This document shows positions 1 to 11,500 of a DNA stretch of 64,000 bases, one piece after another. The stretch comes from Mytilus edulis (lineage: Eukaryota; Mollusca; Bivalvia; Mytilida; Mytilidae). The notes below the pieces were generated by a model. The model had not been told where the DNA came from. It did no database searches and saw only the letters and a list, made by a program, of their open reading frames with translations. The translations under genes were made by a program, and so were the position numbers. The DNA lies in the NCBI RefSeq assembly GCF_963676685.1, contig NC_092349.1, forward strand, positions 37,120,293 to 37,184,292. The letters run 5' to 3'. Every line of letters begins with the position of its first letter. Position 1 is the first letter of the stretch.

Positions 1-885
1 GTCACCATAAAAAAAATTGTAACAAGTAGTGTAGATGATGTTTTGTCTATATTTATAGCACGGGGATAAACGATGCCATTATCCTTCGACAGAATTGTTC
101 TACTCGTTTTTCCGTCTTTTTATAACACTACTATCTAGTCATTTCCTTTGCACGCAACTGTTATTCCAAATGGTTCGCAAATATCTTTGTGTTTGTGTTC
201 CCATAACAAGAGCCCGTTATTGGTGTAGCAATATATGATATTATCTTTCAAATTCGTAACGAGAATATTGCTTTTATACAATGCCATACGAATAGTATAT
301 TTTCCTGGTACTGTAACCTCTGATAAAATATAACCGTCGAGATCCAATGTTAAAAGTTTGTGTGAACTACCATGTAAACTCACAACCAATGTTTCGCCGT
401 TGCTCTCGATGCCCAAACATGCATTGTTTACTTGAAAAGTCTTCGTAATGTTTTTCATTATTATGTCAATCAGCAAAAATTTGCGTTTCTGGAGAATTGT
501 CACGGCTATTGAATTGCCTTTAATGTAACAGATGGCATTTGGTTTGTCTTCGAAAATTGCAACATGTTCAGTGTAGTCTCCATTTTTTTAAAACAAAATT
601 ACACTTTTACCGACTGCTTCTAGAACAAGATGTGTACCATCAGGTAAAACCTGACAACCATATATTTCTAACTGTTGGAAACGCTTCGGAATTTTAAATG
701 TTGTTTTAAGTTTCGGGTTAATACTATCAATTGTTAATAAAGGTTGAACTGACAGAGGTACTTGACAATTCACAGAAGATTTTAGCTGCAAATTACATGG
801 CGAAGACTGAAACATTGTAGTGCCAAATGTCCTTATGTTATAAGTCAGACATATTAAATCATCGGACAATTTCGGCTCAATATTA
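1..885 (-). pseudogene. TRIM-like gene fragment (NHL-like propeller part), dead
   Basis: Read on the minus strand, this segment is colinear with the C-terminal half of the intact gene at 6220-7908. It covers the block from about KLSDDL through the propeller repeats (CEPFGITV, ILSEVTVPGKYTIR) up to the window edge. All pieces lie in one frame but are broken by in-frame stops near 588, 135 and 120, and eight codons are missing near 155 relative to the intact copy. Similarity stops abruptly near 885, so the B-box and coiled-coil parts are absent. It is a truncated duplicate, not an exon with a function I can support. Confidence 0.8.
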
Positions 886-994
886 AAAAACCTGTCTCTT
901 CCTTTAGTAGTATTAATGCGTTGGACGATAGACTTTGTGTATGTGACTAAAATGAATATACAGGCAGATTATTCATGTTATTGTAAGAAAAAAG

Positions 995-1200
995 TAAAAT
1001 AGAATTGAAAAAAAATCTCCTAGTAAAATTCAAAACGAAAAGTCCCTGTCAAGTGGAAAAACCAAACGTTCAAACCAATGGATAACAACTGTCATATTCT
1101 AATTTGGTTCAGGCATTTTCTCATATAGAAAATGTTGGATAAACCTGGTTTTTAAAATAGCTAAACCTCTCACTTGCATGACAGTCGCATTACACTTCAT
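995..1200 (-). repeat. tRNA-derived SINE-like repeat copy
   Basis: The reverse complement carries 'gtgagaggtttagc' followed by 'aaaccaggtttatcc', resembling tRNA A-box and B-box spacing, then a body like 'aaatgcctg..ccaa' and 'gacagttgtt'. The same head and body occur on the plus strand at 24745-24960, and the body alone at 24333-24430 and 60330-60480. Box identity is by eye. Confidence 0.55.
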
Positions 1201-1276
1201 CTTATTGACAACGATTTGTGAACAAAACAAACTGACATAAAAGGTAAAAATGTCAAAATAGGGGTACAACAGGGTT

Positions 1277-2239
1277 GCACTATTGACAGGACGATTGCCC
1301 GGATAGTGATAGGACGGTTGACCGGACGACATATAAATAGTCATAACTTTTTTGTTATTCGGTAGATTTGTATAATATTTGTAGACCTTAAAGATATTGA
1401 AATATATTTTATGAAAATCAAACAAAATAAGTGAAAACAAATATTTTTGAGGAAATAAGGTTGACCGGACGGTATTCACATTTGCCGTTATACGCTATAC
1501 ATATATTCAACTGATCGGCAACAAGTGTTAATATCTCTTTTGTTTTACAATATTTGTCCAAGAAATTCAAGAATCTGTGAGATTTATAAATAAATTATAC
1601 GAAAATATAATGTTTTTTTGCTAAAAAAAGTTGACCGGACGGTGTTCACATTCGCCGATGTACGCGTTAATTATATTGAACTGTTTACTGATAAAAAAAA
1701 GTGTTAATATCTTTTGTTTTACAATATTTTTACATGCAACTAAGAAATCTACGAGATCAATAAATACTTGATATGAAAGTATAAACTTTATATTAAATAA
1801 AAATGTTTTTCTGCTAAAAAAAAGTTGACCGGACAGTATTCACACTCGCCGATATACGCTATACATATATTCAATTGGTCGACAACCAGTGTTAATATCT
1901 CTTTTTTTTTAAATATTTGTCCAAGAAATTTACGAATCTGTGAGATTTGTAAATTAAAAAAAAATTACCGGACGGTGTTCACATTCGGCGCTTTACACGT
2001 TGATTATACACATATGTATAGCGTATAACGGCGAGCGTGAATACCGTCCGGTCAACTTTATTTGCTCAAAAATATTTTTTTCACTTATTTTGTTTGACTT
2101 TCATAAAATATATTTTAATATCTTTAAGGTCTACAAATATTAAACAAATCTACCGAATAAAAAAAAAAGTCATGAGTATTTATATGTCGTCCGGTCAACC
2201 GTCCTGTCACTATCCGGGCAATCGTCCTGTCATTAGTGC
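1277..2239. mobile_element. Foldback element with internal tandem units
   Basis: The arms 1277-1512 and 2004-2239 are inverted copies of each other. They share the end 'gcactattgacaggacga' (right end 'tcgtcctgtcattagtgc'), then 'ttgcccgg', 'ggttgaccggac' and 'cgttatacgctatacatat'. Between the arms, a unit beginning 'gttgaccggacggtattcac' recurs in direct orientation near 1460, 1630, 1824 and 1964, spaced 140-195 bases. Open frames in both arms simply read the inverted repeat. There is no transposase, so this is a non-autonomous foldback (MITE-like) element. Confidence 0.75.
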
Positions 2240-3250
2240 TCCCCGGTACAACAGTCATCTGTGACTGGATTTTTATACAAAATATATAATGCTTACACGG
2301 GGTCATTGTATTGTAATTTTGTCTTTTCAGTTTTGATTTTCGATTGTGTCTTTATTCTTACTAAACTCTTTTTAGAACTTACTAGCAAATGTATACTTAT
2401 CTTAAGATCAGAAATAACAGCGTTAAAAGCGTACATGTAATTATAATTATATATTTATCACTTGATAAAGGGAAATTTAGTTAATGTAAATCTGACATTT
2501 TACTTAAGATCGATATAGCTGCAAAACACACACAATTACTGATGACTCTTTTTCTCTATTTACACCATTTTATTTGTTATTCATTTTTAAAATCCTATTA
2601 TATTTTTGTAATTTTGAATTCATAAATTATAAAATGCAGATGATGTTTTAAAATTCCCATTTACGCTGTTTGTCATATTTTTTTGTGTGTTTAATACCAT
2701 ACATTGTTAAAAGAATTTTCCGTTTTCCAAGTTAATGGTACTGTATTGTACTTTAGGGAAGCAATGATTAATGCTTTAGTCTTATAACCCCATAGTGTTT
2801 TAGTTTATATCGAAGTATTGAAAGGCTTGCTATTAGATTGAATGTTCTTGTCTTGGCTTTTTGTGCTCCATATGTATACTTTACAACAAAATCATTTTTA
2901 TATGCCTCTGTCCGTAATTATATTTGGTGGCATTTGTCAAATGTTATGGTCACGGTGTAATGCGGTAACGGACTTATAGGGTTTTGTTCGGCATTTCCGC
3001 ACTAATCGGGTTCGGCTGCGGACTTATCGCGTTAAATTTAAGACTGCATGACACACTTTTGCATTTTGACCTCTAATGGTTTACTTTAACAAATTAGGAC
3101 TTGGATGGACACATATCTCATACCCGTTTCCTTATATCTATATATCTATATTATATATGCAGTTAATCAGGTTATGTTATAACTGCAACTATAAGTCGAT
3201 ATCCCTAGACCAGCTGACGTTTTTTTGCAACAGCTAGAGTCCGAGAATAT
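2240..3250. other. Intergenic, nothing recognised
   Basis: AT-rich sequence with no open frame, spliced exon or repeat pairing that I can support. A slightly GC-richer patch lies near 2930-3040. Confidence 0.5.
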
Positions 3251-3259
3251 TCCTAGCCA

Positions 3260-4668
3260 ATGATATTTGACATATGGTTGAAAAGTTCTGGTTTTGATGA
3301 GATGGATTTTGCTGATAAGAAACAAACTTGATGATATGTTTTTGTTAAATAATCAAGAATTTTCTCAATATACTGCTGAAATTTACCCCAAGGAACTTAC
3401 TTTAAATAAATCAAATTTAAACGGTAATAACTGTCCTTTACTAGATTTAGATATTTCGGTTTTAAACGGGAAACTCCACACTAAAATTTACGACAAAAGG
3501 GACGATTTTTCGTTCCCTATTGTTAATTTTCCATTTTTAGATGTCGATGTTCCTTTGGCAGTATCTTATGGTGTTTATATTTCACAGCTCGTTCGCTATG
3601 CCCGTGTCTAATGTGACGTTTTTAATTTTAACGAATGTAATCTATGTATTACTAGTAAATTATTAAGCCAGGGATATCGTTACCATAAATTTCTTAAAAC
3701 CTTTACAAAATTTTTCCATAGATATAAAAATTTGGTGTTGAAGTTTGTTTGTACTTATTTCAAACGGGATAGCACATCCTCATTTTTACGGAAATGTTGT
3801 TAGCCGTGCACGGAAATTTAGAAATAATCCTGGTAAACTTATCGTTCCTTTAAATAAACTTATTCTAAAAGGTTACCAATTCAACACTGAAATAAGACGA
3901 TTGTATATTGTTTTTATTGGTATGAAAATTGATTGTGTTATCAGTTAATTAAAAGCTAACTAAATATTACTAGTATGATATATAGATATATACATTCATG
4001 GATCTACAATCTGTCGATACCTTTATCTTGGCATTGCACAAGGCCATGTTTTCTCTGACTGTTTATGACGTCTTTGCACTAAATCCATTGGATGTTGGGT
4101 ATGTACGCATTGATTATTAGTCTTAGATGCATGAGTTTTTTATTAGTTGTTAGTGGCTTTGAACTAGCTGTCGGTTAACTGCGAGTACAGATCTGTACCT
4201 AGTGTATTTTTGTCGTTGGGATGTACAAGTACCCGGCCACATCTATTTTTGTCCATCTGATGAGTTAAGCCTTTTTCAACTGATAGTTCGTTCTTATGTT
4301 GTACTGTTATACCACTGTCCCAGGTTAGGGAGAGGGTTGGGATCCCGCTTACATGTTTAACCCCGCCACGTTATGTATGTATGTGCCTGTCCCAACTCAG
4401 TACCCTGTATTTCAGTGGATGTCGTTTGTTCATGTGTTACATTTTTTGTTTGTTCATTTTTTGTACATAAATAAGGCCGTTAGTTTTCTCGTTTGAATTG
4501 TTTTACATTGTCATTTCGGGTCCTTTTATAGCTGACTATGCGGTATGGGCTTTGTTCGTTGTTGAAGGCCGTACGGTGAGCTATAGTTGTTAATTGTTGT
4601 GTTATTTTGGTCTCTTCTGGAGAGTTGTCTCATTGGCAATCATACCACATCTTCTTTTTTATATTCAT
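3260..4668 (+). mobile_element. 5'-truncated Penelope-like retroelement copy with 3' tail
   Basis: A reverse-transcriptase C-terminal remnant (3294-3960) is followed without interruption by about 700 bases of untranslated tail. The tail ends in the 'gtctcttctggagagttg / tctcattggcaatcatacc' block and a T-rich end. The same tail end recurs alone at 12205, 26476, 51185 and 56640 (plus strand) and 22530, 39484 and 46668 (minus strand). Such 3'-anchored copies are expected of a target-primed retroelement. Penelope-like assignment rests on the RT C-terminal pattern; no GIY-YIG domain is visible. Confidence 0.65.
3294..3960 (+). pseudogene. Reverse transcriptase C-terminal fragment (Penelope-like subfamily 1)
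   Basis: The translation contains LLDLDISVLNGKLHTKIYDK, RDDFSFPIVNFPF, DVDVPLAVSYGVYISQLVRY and then a stop. Degenerate continuation in shifted frames gives NLCIT-KLLSQGYRYHKFLK-TFTKFFHRYKNL and HPHFYGNVVSRARKFRNNP. These patterns follow the YxDD catalytic motif in related elements (see the copy near 36550). The fragment lacks the catalytic core and is broken by frameshifts and stops. A related copy of the same subfamily is at 42414-42990. Confidence 0.7.
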
Positions 4669-4669
4669 A

Positions 4670-6210
4670 AGGTCATGAGAATAATTTAAATTAATTAAAT
4701 TTTACTTTATTGACAACGTCTGTGTAGTTTTTTTTTTCAACAAACATATGGATAATTGAAGTTTTTTTTCCAAATAAATGTCCCTCTGTGTTTTTAAAAC
4801 CAGCAAGATGTGCGACATTCCGCATGAGTTGTTACTATATTTAGAGGAAAAGTGGGAATTTCGATATATTATTAACTTGTCATAACATAAATTCCTCACA
4901 GCGATCAACGTACGTCTTTCGACACGTATCACAAAATCACACCTATATCAAGTTCAAAACTTGTAGTGCTGTCAAACCCCTCTGCGAAATAAGAAGGAGG
5001 CGAAGGGTTAGTTTCTAAAATCATATGATCTCTTTCACATTATATATGTGTCGATCACTAGCCATGAGCATAATATTTAGTTGTTATCGATGGTTGGTAT
5101 GTCTGTCATATTTGTTGTTTGTATAAGACATATAATTGCTTTTTAAAAACATTGGTTTCCTCACTAAATTGTTTCCAATCTCATCATTCCAGTTCCTGTT
5201 ATGGATAACTATACAGTATTGCTAATTGGTGAAGGCCAAACGTTCTAACATCAACCCCTTTGGTCTCTGATCGATGTCTTATTGAGAATCATAGCACATA
5301 TTCATCATTGTTTTGACAGAGCCAAAGCCAAGGATAAACTTCAATTTATTGTATCATGAAAACGTACATTTGTAGTGTACTATAGATGATGTCTGGTTAC
5401 CGGTTCATAAGTGAATGTTTATAGGCATAAACATGCATAAATTAAATTTTGTCAAAAGGATTGGTGGCATGTTACATTTAAATTTCTGCGGTTTGTTTTT
5501 ACGCTTCCTGGCTATGCTAAAATATAAAATAAACTATCACATTAGTGAATGAATAAATGTTAAAATTTAAACTGGCATTGATGAAATTAAGGAAAACCAC
5601 CCAGTTCCTTAACTTTTGCGTTTTTTTCTCTCACAATAATGACCAATTAATATTCACCATTGTGACGGCATTTACCATTTTTGTAGATAAACACAGTATT
5701 TCTGAAATCATTGACTGTGGTTCTAATATTTTATGGTGAAAATGCGATTCTTTTTTTTTAGTTTTATATTTGTCTTTTAATCTTAGGCCATTTTATGCCT
5801 TTATAGGCCCTACTACCCAAGAGTTCATATAGGGTTTCTTTAGAGGTAAGTAATAACAGTATAAAGAAATAACCTTCATCATGCTTAAGTACAAACATCA
5901 CGAAGAAGCTATATCCGTTATTATAGTGTATTTTGTAACCTGAGAAGGTGATTTTGCCAAATTAATAAAATTAAGTACAACGAATGGCACGAAGCTTAAA
6001 TTTCTTTCAATTACAGTAAAATGTTTTAATTTTTTTTGTCTGCACATTTTGCATTCTCTCTTAGAAAAGTTCTTCGATAGAGTTTCACTCTTGGAAATAA
6101 TTCTCAGTTGAAATAACTTATATTCTGAGTTTTGAACAAAAGAAGTCAAAACAAACGTATAATAAATACGTCGCGCAAAAACACTTTAATTAGAACAAAA
6201 CAGTTTTTTT
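4670..6210. other. Intergenic, no supported gene
   Basis: Only short open frames, none with a recognisable motif or splice-site support. An 83-residue minus-strand frame at 5898-6149 has a few lysines and cysteines but no homology that I recognise. Confidence 0.5.
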
Positions 6211-6219
6211 TTTTAATTT

Positions 6220-7908
6220 CTAAATTTTGAATACAAATGCGTCACCATTTGAAGAATTTGTAACAAGAAGTGTAGATAATGTTTTGTTTACATTTATAGC
6301 ACATGGCTTATCAATCCCATTCTCTTTCGACAGAATTGTTCTACTCGTTTTTCCATCTTCTGATAAAACTACTATCTTGTCATTTCCTCTGCATGCAATG
6401 TAGATGAATCCATTTGTATCAATCGTTATCCCAAATGGTTTGCAAATGCCTTCGTGCTTGTATTTCCATAATAATATCCCCTTACTGGTGTAGCAATATA
6501 TGTGATTACCTTTCCAATCTGAACAGACGATATTGTTTTTATGCAGTGCTGTACGAATAGTACATTCTCCTGGTACTCCTATCTCTGATAAAATATTACC
6601 CTCGAGATCCAGCGTTACAATTATGTTTCTTTTTGTTAAACTCACGACTAACGTTTTCCCGTCGCTGTCGATGCCAAAACATAAACCGGTTACTCGAATA
6701 GTTTTTCTTATTTGTTTCTGTAATAGGTCAACCAGTAAAAGTTTGCGATCCCTGAAAAATGTCACGGCTATCAAATTGCCTTTAATGTAACAAAAGTCAT
6801 TTGGTTTGTCATTGAAACTTATAACCTTTTCAATGTATTCCCCTTCCTTTGAAAACAAAAGCAAACTTTTACTGACTGTGTCTAGAAGAAGATTTCTACA
6901 ATCAGATAAAACCAGACAACTAAATATTTTCATATCTTTAAACAGTTTTGGAACTCGCAATGTTGTTTTCAGTTTCGGATTAATACTATCAATTGTTAGT
7001 AAATGTGAAACAGACAGATTTACTTGATATTCGCCTGAAGATTTTAGTTGCAAAGTACAAGGCGACGAGTGTACTACTGCAGTCCCAAATTTCCTTATAT
7101 TACTAGTTAAACATTTCAAATCGGAAGATAATTTCGACTCAAAGCGAATTTCTTCCAATTGACCTTTTCCTTGCAATTCGTTGAGATATCCAACTTCTTC
7201 TAATGTAGATTTCTCCAAATACTGCAAACCTACGTAAATTTGAAGGTCTGTAGCATACATCGTCATTTTCGCAAGGTCATTTTGCAAATTTTGAATTACT
7301 ACTTTTTTGGTACCAATTTCATTGGAAATATGGTTAGATTTTTGTTTTATCTTATTGAATTCCACGGATATATCATCCAATATTTTCTGTTCTATTTCAT
7401 CTAGATGCTTATTTATTGATGCACGCAGATTTCGTATTTCCTTAAGGGATTCTGTTTTATTTTCCTGAAGAGTGACCATTCTAGAGTTTAAGTATTTAAC
7501 TACCGTATCAAAGTTTTCAAGTAAAATATCAAACTCCTTGTCCAAATTTGAAACTTTAGCGGAAGTTTTTATATCCCGTAACACTTCAACCAATGGATCT
7601 AAATCTCTACAACCGTTATGGTTGTCTTTAATGCACATAACACAGCACGGGTCACCATGGAACTTGCAATAGAAATCATACTTTTGATCGTGCTTTACAC
7701 AACGATTTTTTATATCAACAATAAACGAAGGCAGTTTTTCGTAATCATCAATTGCTATGGTTTGATGATCTTTTGAGGCTTTAATTCTGCTATGATGTTT
7801 ATCACAGTCTTTGCAAAGAAAATTCTCACAATCGGCACACCAAACAACTGCAACATTGGACACATATTCCTCTTCACAAAGATGACAAATATGGTGAACA
7901 GACGCCAT
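6220..7908 (-). CDS. TRIM-like protein: two B-boxes, coiled coil, NHL-like propeller (copy A)
   Basis: Probably a cytoplasmic tripartite-motif relative lacking a RING, a class expanded in bivalves; its target is unknown. From the chosen start (562 residues): B-box 1 has C8, C11, C24, C27, C32, C35, H38/39 and H48; B-box 2 has C70, H73, C81, H84, C88/89, C92, H97 and C100. A lysine/glutamate-rich coiled coil covers about 115-240. The C-terminal 260 residues have propeller-like repeats (CKPFGITIDTNGFIYIACRG, KIVVLSEDGKTSRTIL). The frame stays open to 8037, but a splice acceptor-like 'tctattgtag' at 7925 lies just upstream of ATG 7908 (alternative ATG 7914). The extra 43 codons are therefore probably intron or leader. 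Lies in segmental copy A; the paralogue is at 33663-35330. Confidence 0.85.
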   Translation of the reverse strand: MASVHHICHLCEEEYVSNVAVVWCADCENFLCKDCDKHHSRIKASKDHQTIAIDDYEKLPSFIVDIKNRCVKHDQKYDFYCKFHGDPCCVMCIKDNHNGCRDLDPLVEVLRDIKTSAKVSNLDKEFDILLENFDTVVKYLNSRMVTLQENKTESLKEIRNLRASINKHLDEIEQKILDDISVEFNKIKQKSNHISNEIGTKKVVIQNLQNDLAKMTMYATDLQIYVGLQYLEKSTLEEVGYLNELQGKGQLEEIRFESKLSSDLKCLTSNIRKFGTAVVHSSPCTLQLKSSGEYQVNLSVSHLLTIDSINPKLKTTLRVPKLFKDMKIFSCLVLSDCRNLLLDTVSKSLLLFSKEGEYIEKVISFNDKPNDFCYIKGNLIAVTFFRDRKLLLVDLLQKQIRKTIRVTGLCFGIDSDGKTLVVSLTKRNIIVTLDLEGNILSEIGVPGECTIRTALHKNNIVCSDWKGNHIYCYTSKGILLWKYKHEGICKPFGITIDTNGFIYIACRGNDKIVVLSEDGKTSRTILSKENGIDKPCAINVNKTLSTLLVTNSSNGDAFVFKI

Positions 7909-8279
7909 ACTCATAAGGTTAGACCTACAATAGATAACTTTAAGTATGTCAATACTATCGGAAATTCTGTGAGCTTTAATCCCCTTTCCTATCTTCGATA
8001 TATTTGTACTTTGTTCTGTAAAATATGTTTTCATCATTTGTTCATTCGCAAGCTAAAATAATTGTTTGTGTGGGATCAAAATGTGTTCAAAATATGTCCG
8101 TTGATCATAAAAGACAAGTGTTGTGAAATATTTAAACTATGGCATATTTATAACATATTATCGCTATTAAGTGTATTTTCTTTGATCTCTCTAATTTTGT
8201 CATTTTAATTCTCACTCGACTCGCTTGCGAACGAAAATTATTCGCTAGTTTCTATAAGGTCATTAACAACAGCCTTGTA

Positions 8280-8740
8280 ATACATGTCCACGCGCTAAAG
8301 TGTCGACCAATTAAAAAAAGTTAAGCCGGAACTATAAAAAACGTTATCGGATAACTGCGCTGAAATGTTAACAAAGAAATTATTTTTCCCGTTTCAATTT
8401 TACCGTGAATTTCACGTATAAATTAAATTGAAGTGAATAAAAGTAATTCATGTTTCTCACAAATAAAAAAAAACGTCACTTTTTACACAAATCTGCTACA
8501 AATGATTGTCTGTCTGTTGCATGTATTGTGTGCTGTTCGCTATCTTTGAACACGCCGGTTTATCAATTCGAACACCGTTTTTCAAACGTATGAAAAAGTC
8601 GTTGTGTGACTTAATATGTATCGAATAAGCCTACGCTTAAAAAAATATATAAAAAAATCAACAAAAAATGCAGCATTCTTATCGTATTAGATTTATTTTT
8701 TGCTTAGTTTGTTTTAAGTAATATTCGAAAATACAAGAAA
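8280..8740 (-). repeat. TRIM upstream region, shared by copies A, B and C
   Basis: Sequence upstream of the TRIM-like gene, with landmarks 'gtgaatttcac', 'catgtattgtgtgctgttcg' and 'gcagcattcttatcgtatta'. It recurs upstream of the second gene (35730-35940, truncated) and, with no gene attached, at 43018-43390. It could hold the promoter and a 5' leader exon of the gene, but I see no TATA box or donor that decides this. Confidence 0.65.
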
Positions 8741-8779
8741 AGCGATAATTGAATAAATTTATTTTCTCCCTTCTATGAG

Positions 8780-9018
8780 ACGAGAATGAGAGGAGAGACG
8801 AAAGATACCAAAGGGACAGTCAAACTCAGACATCGAAAATAAAATGACAACGCCATGGCTAAAAATGAAAAGACAAACAGACAAACAATAGTACAATTGA
8901 CACAACATAGAGAACTAAAGAATAAACAACACAAACCACACAAACACTAGGGGTGTTCTCAGGTGTTCCGGAAGGGTAAGCAGATCCTGCTCCACATGTG
9001 GCACCCGTCGTGTTGCTT
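8780..9018 (-). repeat. Penelope-like element 3' tail (subfamily 2)
   Basis: The reverse complement reads from 'gggtgccacatgtggagcag' through 'gcttacccttccggaacacc' to 'ggtatctttcgtctctcc'. Matching tails are at 10743-10985 and 35940-36180, where they directly follow RT fragments on the same strand. This copy is cut at its upstream side by the MITE at 9020. Confidence 0.7.
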
Positions 9019-9019
9019 A

Positions 9020-9682
9020 GGTAGCACTCCACAGTTAGAAAATAAAATTGAAAATGAGCCACAAAATGTTTTATCATCTCCTATTCCTGGATTTCTAATA
9101 CATTAACCTAACTGTTTGTGTTGTACATGTGCATATGTATGTAATCAGTATATTCCATAGATTTGATTTTCAAAAGTTAAAAGAGTGAAAACTAATTCCT
9201 TTTATGTGTATCCATGGCAACATTCTGCATTTATTTACCATAAAATATTGCAAAAAGGGGGGTGGACATGTCACATATCCCCCCAAAATTTTGATCAAAC
9301 TAGAATTTCAATGCCTTTGAGTGATACTTTTTTAGAAACTGTTTTTATAAATCTTCCTGATGATCAAATAAAAAATGGGGGTCTTTCGCCTCATTTTTTC
9401 ATAAAATCCAATCGCAAAGTTCGTGCGATAAAAAGTTGGAAAAAAACATTGCAATAATTGCCGGACCAATGTATGGTAGGGACATGCAAATACGGACTGT
9501 CATACAGAAAACAGCCTATATTACATACATTACATAATCTTGATGTTCATATAAACCCAATACAAAGGCTATTTTAATACTCAGCTATCCAAAAATGAAT
9601 TTTATTGCACACTAGCTCTCATATTTGAAAAATCCACAGGGGCCAAAATGCGAAACTACACACCTAACTGTGGAGTGCTACC
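9020..9682. mobile_element. MITE with TTA target duplication
   Basis: Perfect 19-base terminal inverted repeats, 'ggtagcactccacagttag' at 9020-9038 and its complement at 9664-9682. Both ends are flanked by TTA (9017-9019 and 9683-9685). The length of 663 bases, the TIRs and a 3-base TTA duplication fit a PIF/Harbinger-type non-autonomous element. The 90-codon frame inside (9185-9457) has no recognisable domain. The element sits in the retroelement tail of copy A and is absent from copy B. Confidence 0.75.
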
Positions 9683-9685
9683 TTA

Positions 9686-10100
9686 AGGTGAATTTTTTCC
9701 CCTCCTGCCTCAATTTTTATTATATTTTCTGTGTTCTACTAGCTGTTACGATGAAAATGGTACCTTAGTTTTTAAAATTGGTTCAGTAATAAAGATTTTA
9801 TGAAGGTTAGCAGTTGATGTTGAAACGCGACAAAAAGTGATTTAAAAATAAATGCTGGATCATAGTGAAAAACTTCAAGTCTGTCTCATTTTTGGGGTAA
9901 ATTTCTAAAACTTTTCCCATTATCTTATTTAAAATCATAAAATTACCTTCAAAGAGGACAAATTGTACAATTTTTAGGTATTTGAAAGCACTTATAGGTC
10001 AATTTTGCTGTAAATAGCATACCTAACCTTGGTTTAGAAGCTCTCAAGCAGGGTATAAATTTATAACAGTACTGGCATCATTAAATTTAAAATTCTTGAA
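9686..10100. other. Noncoding stretch, nothing recognised
   Basis: About 400 bases between the MITE and the next RT fragment. It is absent from copy B at the equivalent place, so it is probably inserted sequence of unknown type. Confidence 0.4.
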
Positions 10101-10104
10101 AGAG

Positions 10105-10620
10105 TAGGGGATTGAAGTTACGACGTAAGGAACATATCCGATATAATTTTTGAAACGGTTATTCCATAACGGTCAACCAACTCGTGATGGCGTCCGTAAA
10201 ATTTACGAAGGGATGATTTCAACTTCACCATTTGGAACTCTTGGTTTAATAGCTTCCTTGTGAACAGCAACCCTCTATCAAGAAAATCATGATAGGAAAT
10301 GCAAACACGGGAATATCGTATCAATTGGGAGATATATACCCCGTATGCAGGTGCTGCTGGAATGTTGCTACTTAGAAATGAAAAGTTCACAATTGGAAAG
10401 CTGAAATCATCTCTTTTGTAGTAAAGTTTTGTTTTCAACCGACCCTCTTTGTCAATTTCTAGATGTAAGTCAAGATATGAGGCTGACTTAACTGTATCTG
10501 TAGTATCCTTTATCTCTAGTTCGATGGGATAATATGCGTTCCACATAGAAAGTGCATCTCGATGAGAAAAACATAAATAATCTAAAAAATCTGGATTTTC
10601 ATCTTTTTAAACTTTGTATT
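10105..10620 (-). pseudogene. Reverse transcriptase C-terminal fragment (subfamily 2)
   Basis: The minus-strand frame gives SYLDLHLEIDKEGRLKTKLY, RDDFSFPIVNFSF, SSNIPAAPAYGVYISQLIRY, FLDRGLLFTRKLLNQEFQMV, KLKSSLRKFYGRHHELVDRY and ends soon after. This is the thumb and C-terminal part of a Penelope-like RT. The catalytic YxDD part upstream is missing. It is 5'-truncated. Confidence 0.7.
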
Positions 10621-10742
10621 GAAATTTCAATCATTTGATATTGATCAACAATTTACAGTTAAACAAAATTGTCATTTATTATTTGTTACGAGGATCAAAT
10701 ATTTATGCTCCTACACCGCATTTCATCAGTAATCAAGGTAAA

Positions 10743-11500
10743 AGAGGGGCGAAAGATACCTGAGGGACAGTCAAACTCATAAATCGAAAAAAAACTAACA
10801 ACGCCATGGCTTAAAATGAAACAGACAAACAGACAAACAATAGCACATGACACAACATAGAAAACTAAAGAATAAGCAACACGAACCCCACCAAAAACTA
10901 GGGGTGATCTCAGGTGCTCCGGAAGGATAAGCAGATCCTGTTCCACATGTGGCACCCGTTGCTCATGTTATAACAAATCCGGTAATTAGTCTTATTCCGT
11001 AGGTCACATTCATGAAAGGGAAAGGGATTGTAGTTACGACTTAAGGAACATATCCATAACGGTCAACCAACTCGTAATGGCGAAGGGATGATTTCAACTT
11101 CACTATTTGGAACTCTTGGTTTAATAGCTTCCTTGTGAGCAGCAACCCTCTATCAAGAAACCATGCTAGGAAATACAAGCACGGGAATAGCGTATTAATT
11201 GGGAGATACATATCCCGTATGCAGGTGCTGCTGAAATGTTGCCCTTTTTAGAAATGAAAAGTTCACAATTGGAAAACTGAAATCATCTCTTTTGTCGTAA
11301 AGTTTTGTTTTCAACCGACCCTCATTGTCAATTTCTAGATGTAAGTCAAGATATAAGGCCTGCTTGACTGTATCTGTTATATGCTTTATAGTTCGATGTG
11401 ATAGATGCGTTCAACATAGTCACCAAATTTTGAATTTTTTAGTGTGAGAATATCAAATATAGCGGAAAGAAGAGTAAAAGGATATTGCTATCTTCTTATC
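10743..11500 (-). mobile_element. Penelope-like copy: degenerate RT end plus 3' tail
   Basis: Read on the minus strand, 11500-11000 is a degenerate RT C-terminus (KIKHITDTVKQALYLDLHLE-like, then NFQFSNCELFISKKGNISAA-like) with several frameshifts. It continues into the tail 10985-10743. The YIDD motif region is present but mutated near 11450. The same insertion lies in copy B (35940-37050), so it predates the segmental duplication. Confidence 0.65.

Noticed and set aside
1099..1479. 126-codon minus-strand frame
   Set aside because: Reads through a SINE copy and one arm of the foldback element; its partner arm gives a similar peptide at 2037-2264. No domain.
9185..9457. 90-codon plus-strand frame
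   Set aside because: Lies wholly inside the MITE, with no start context or recognisable domain.
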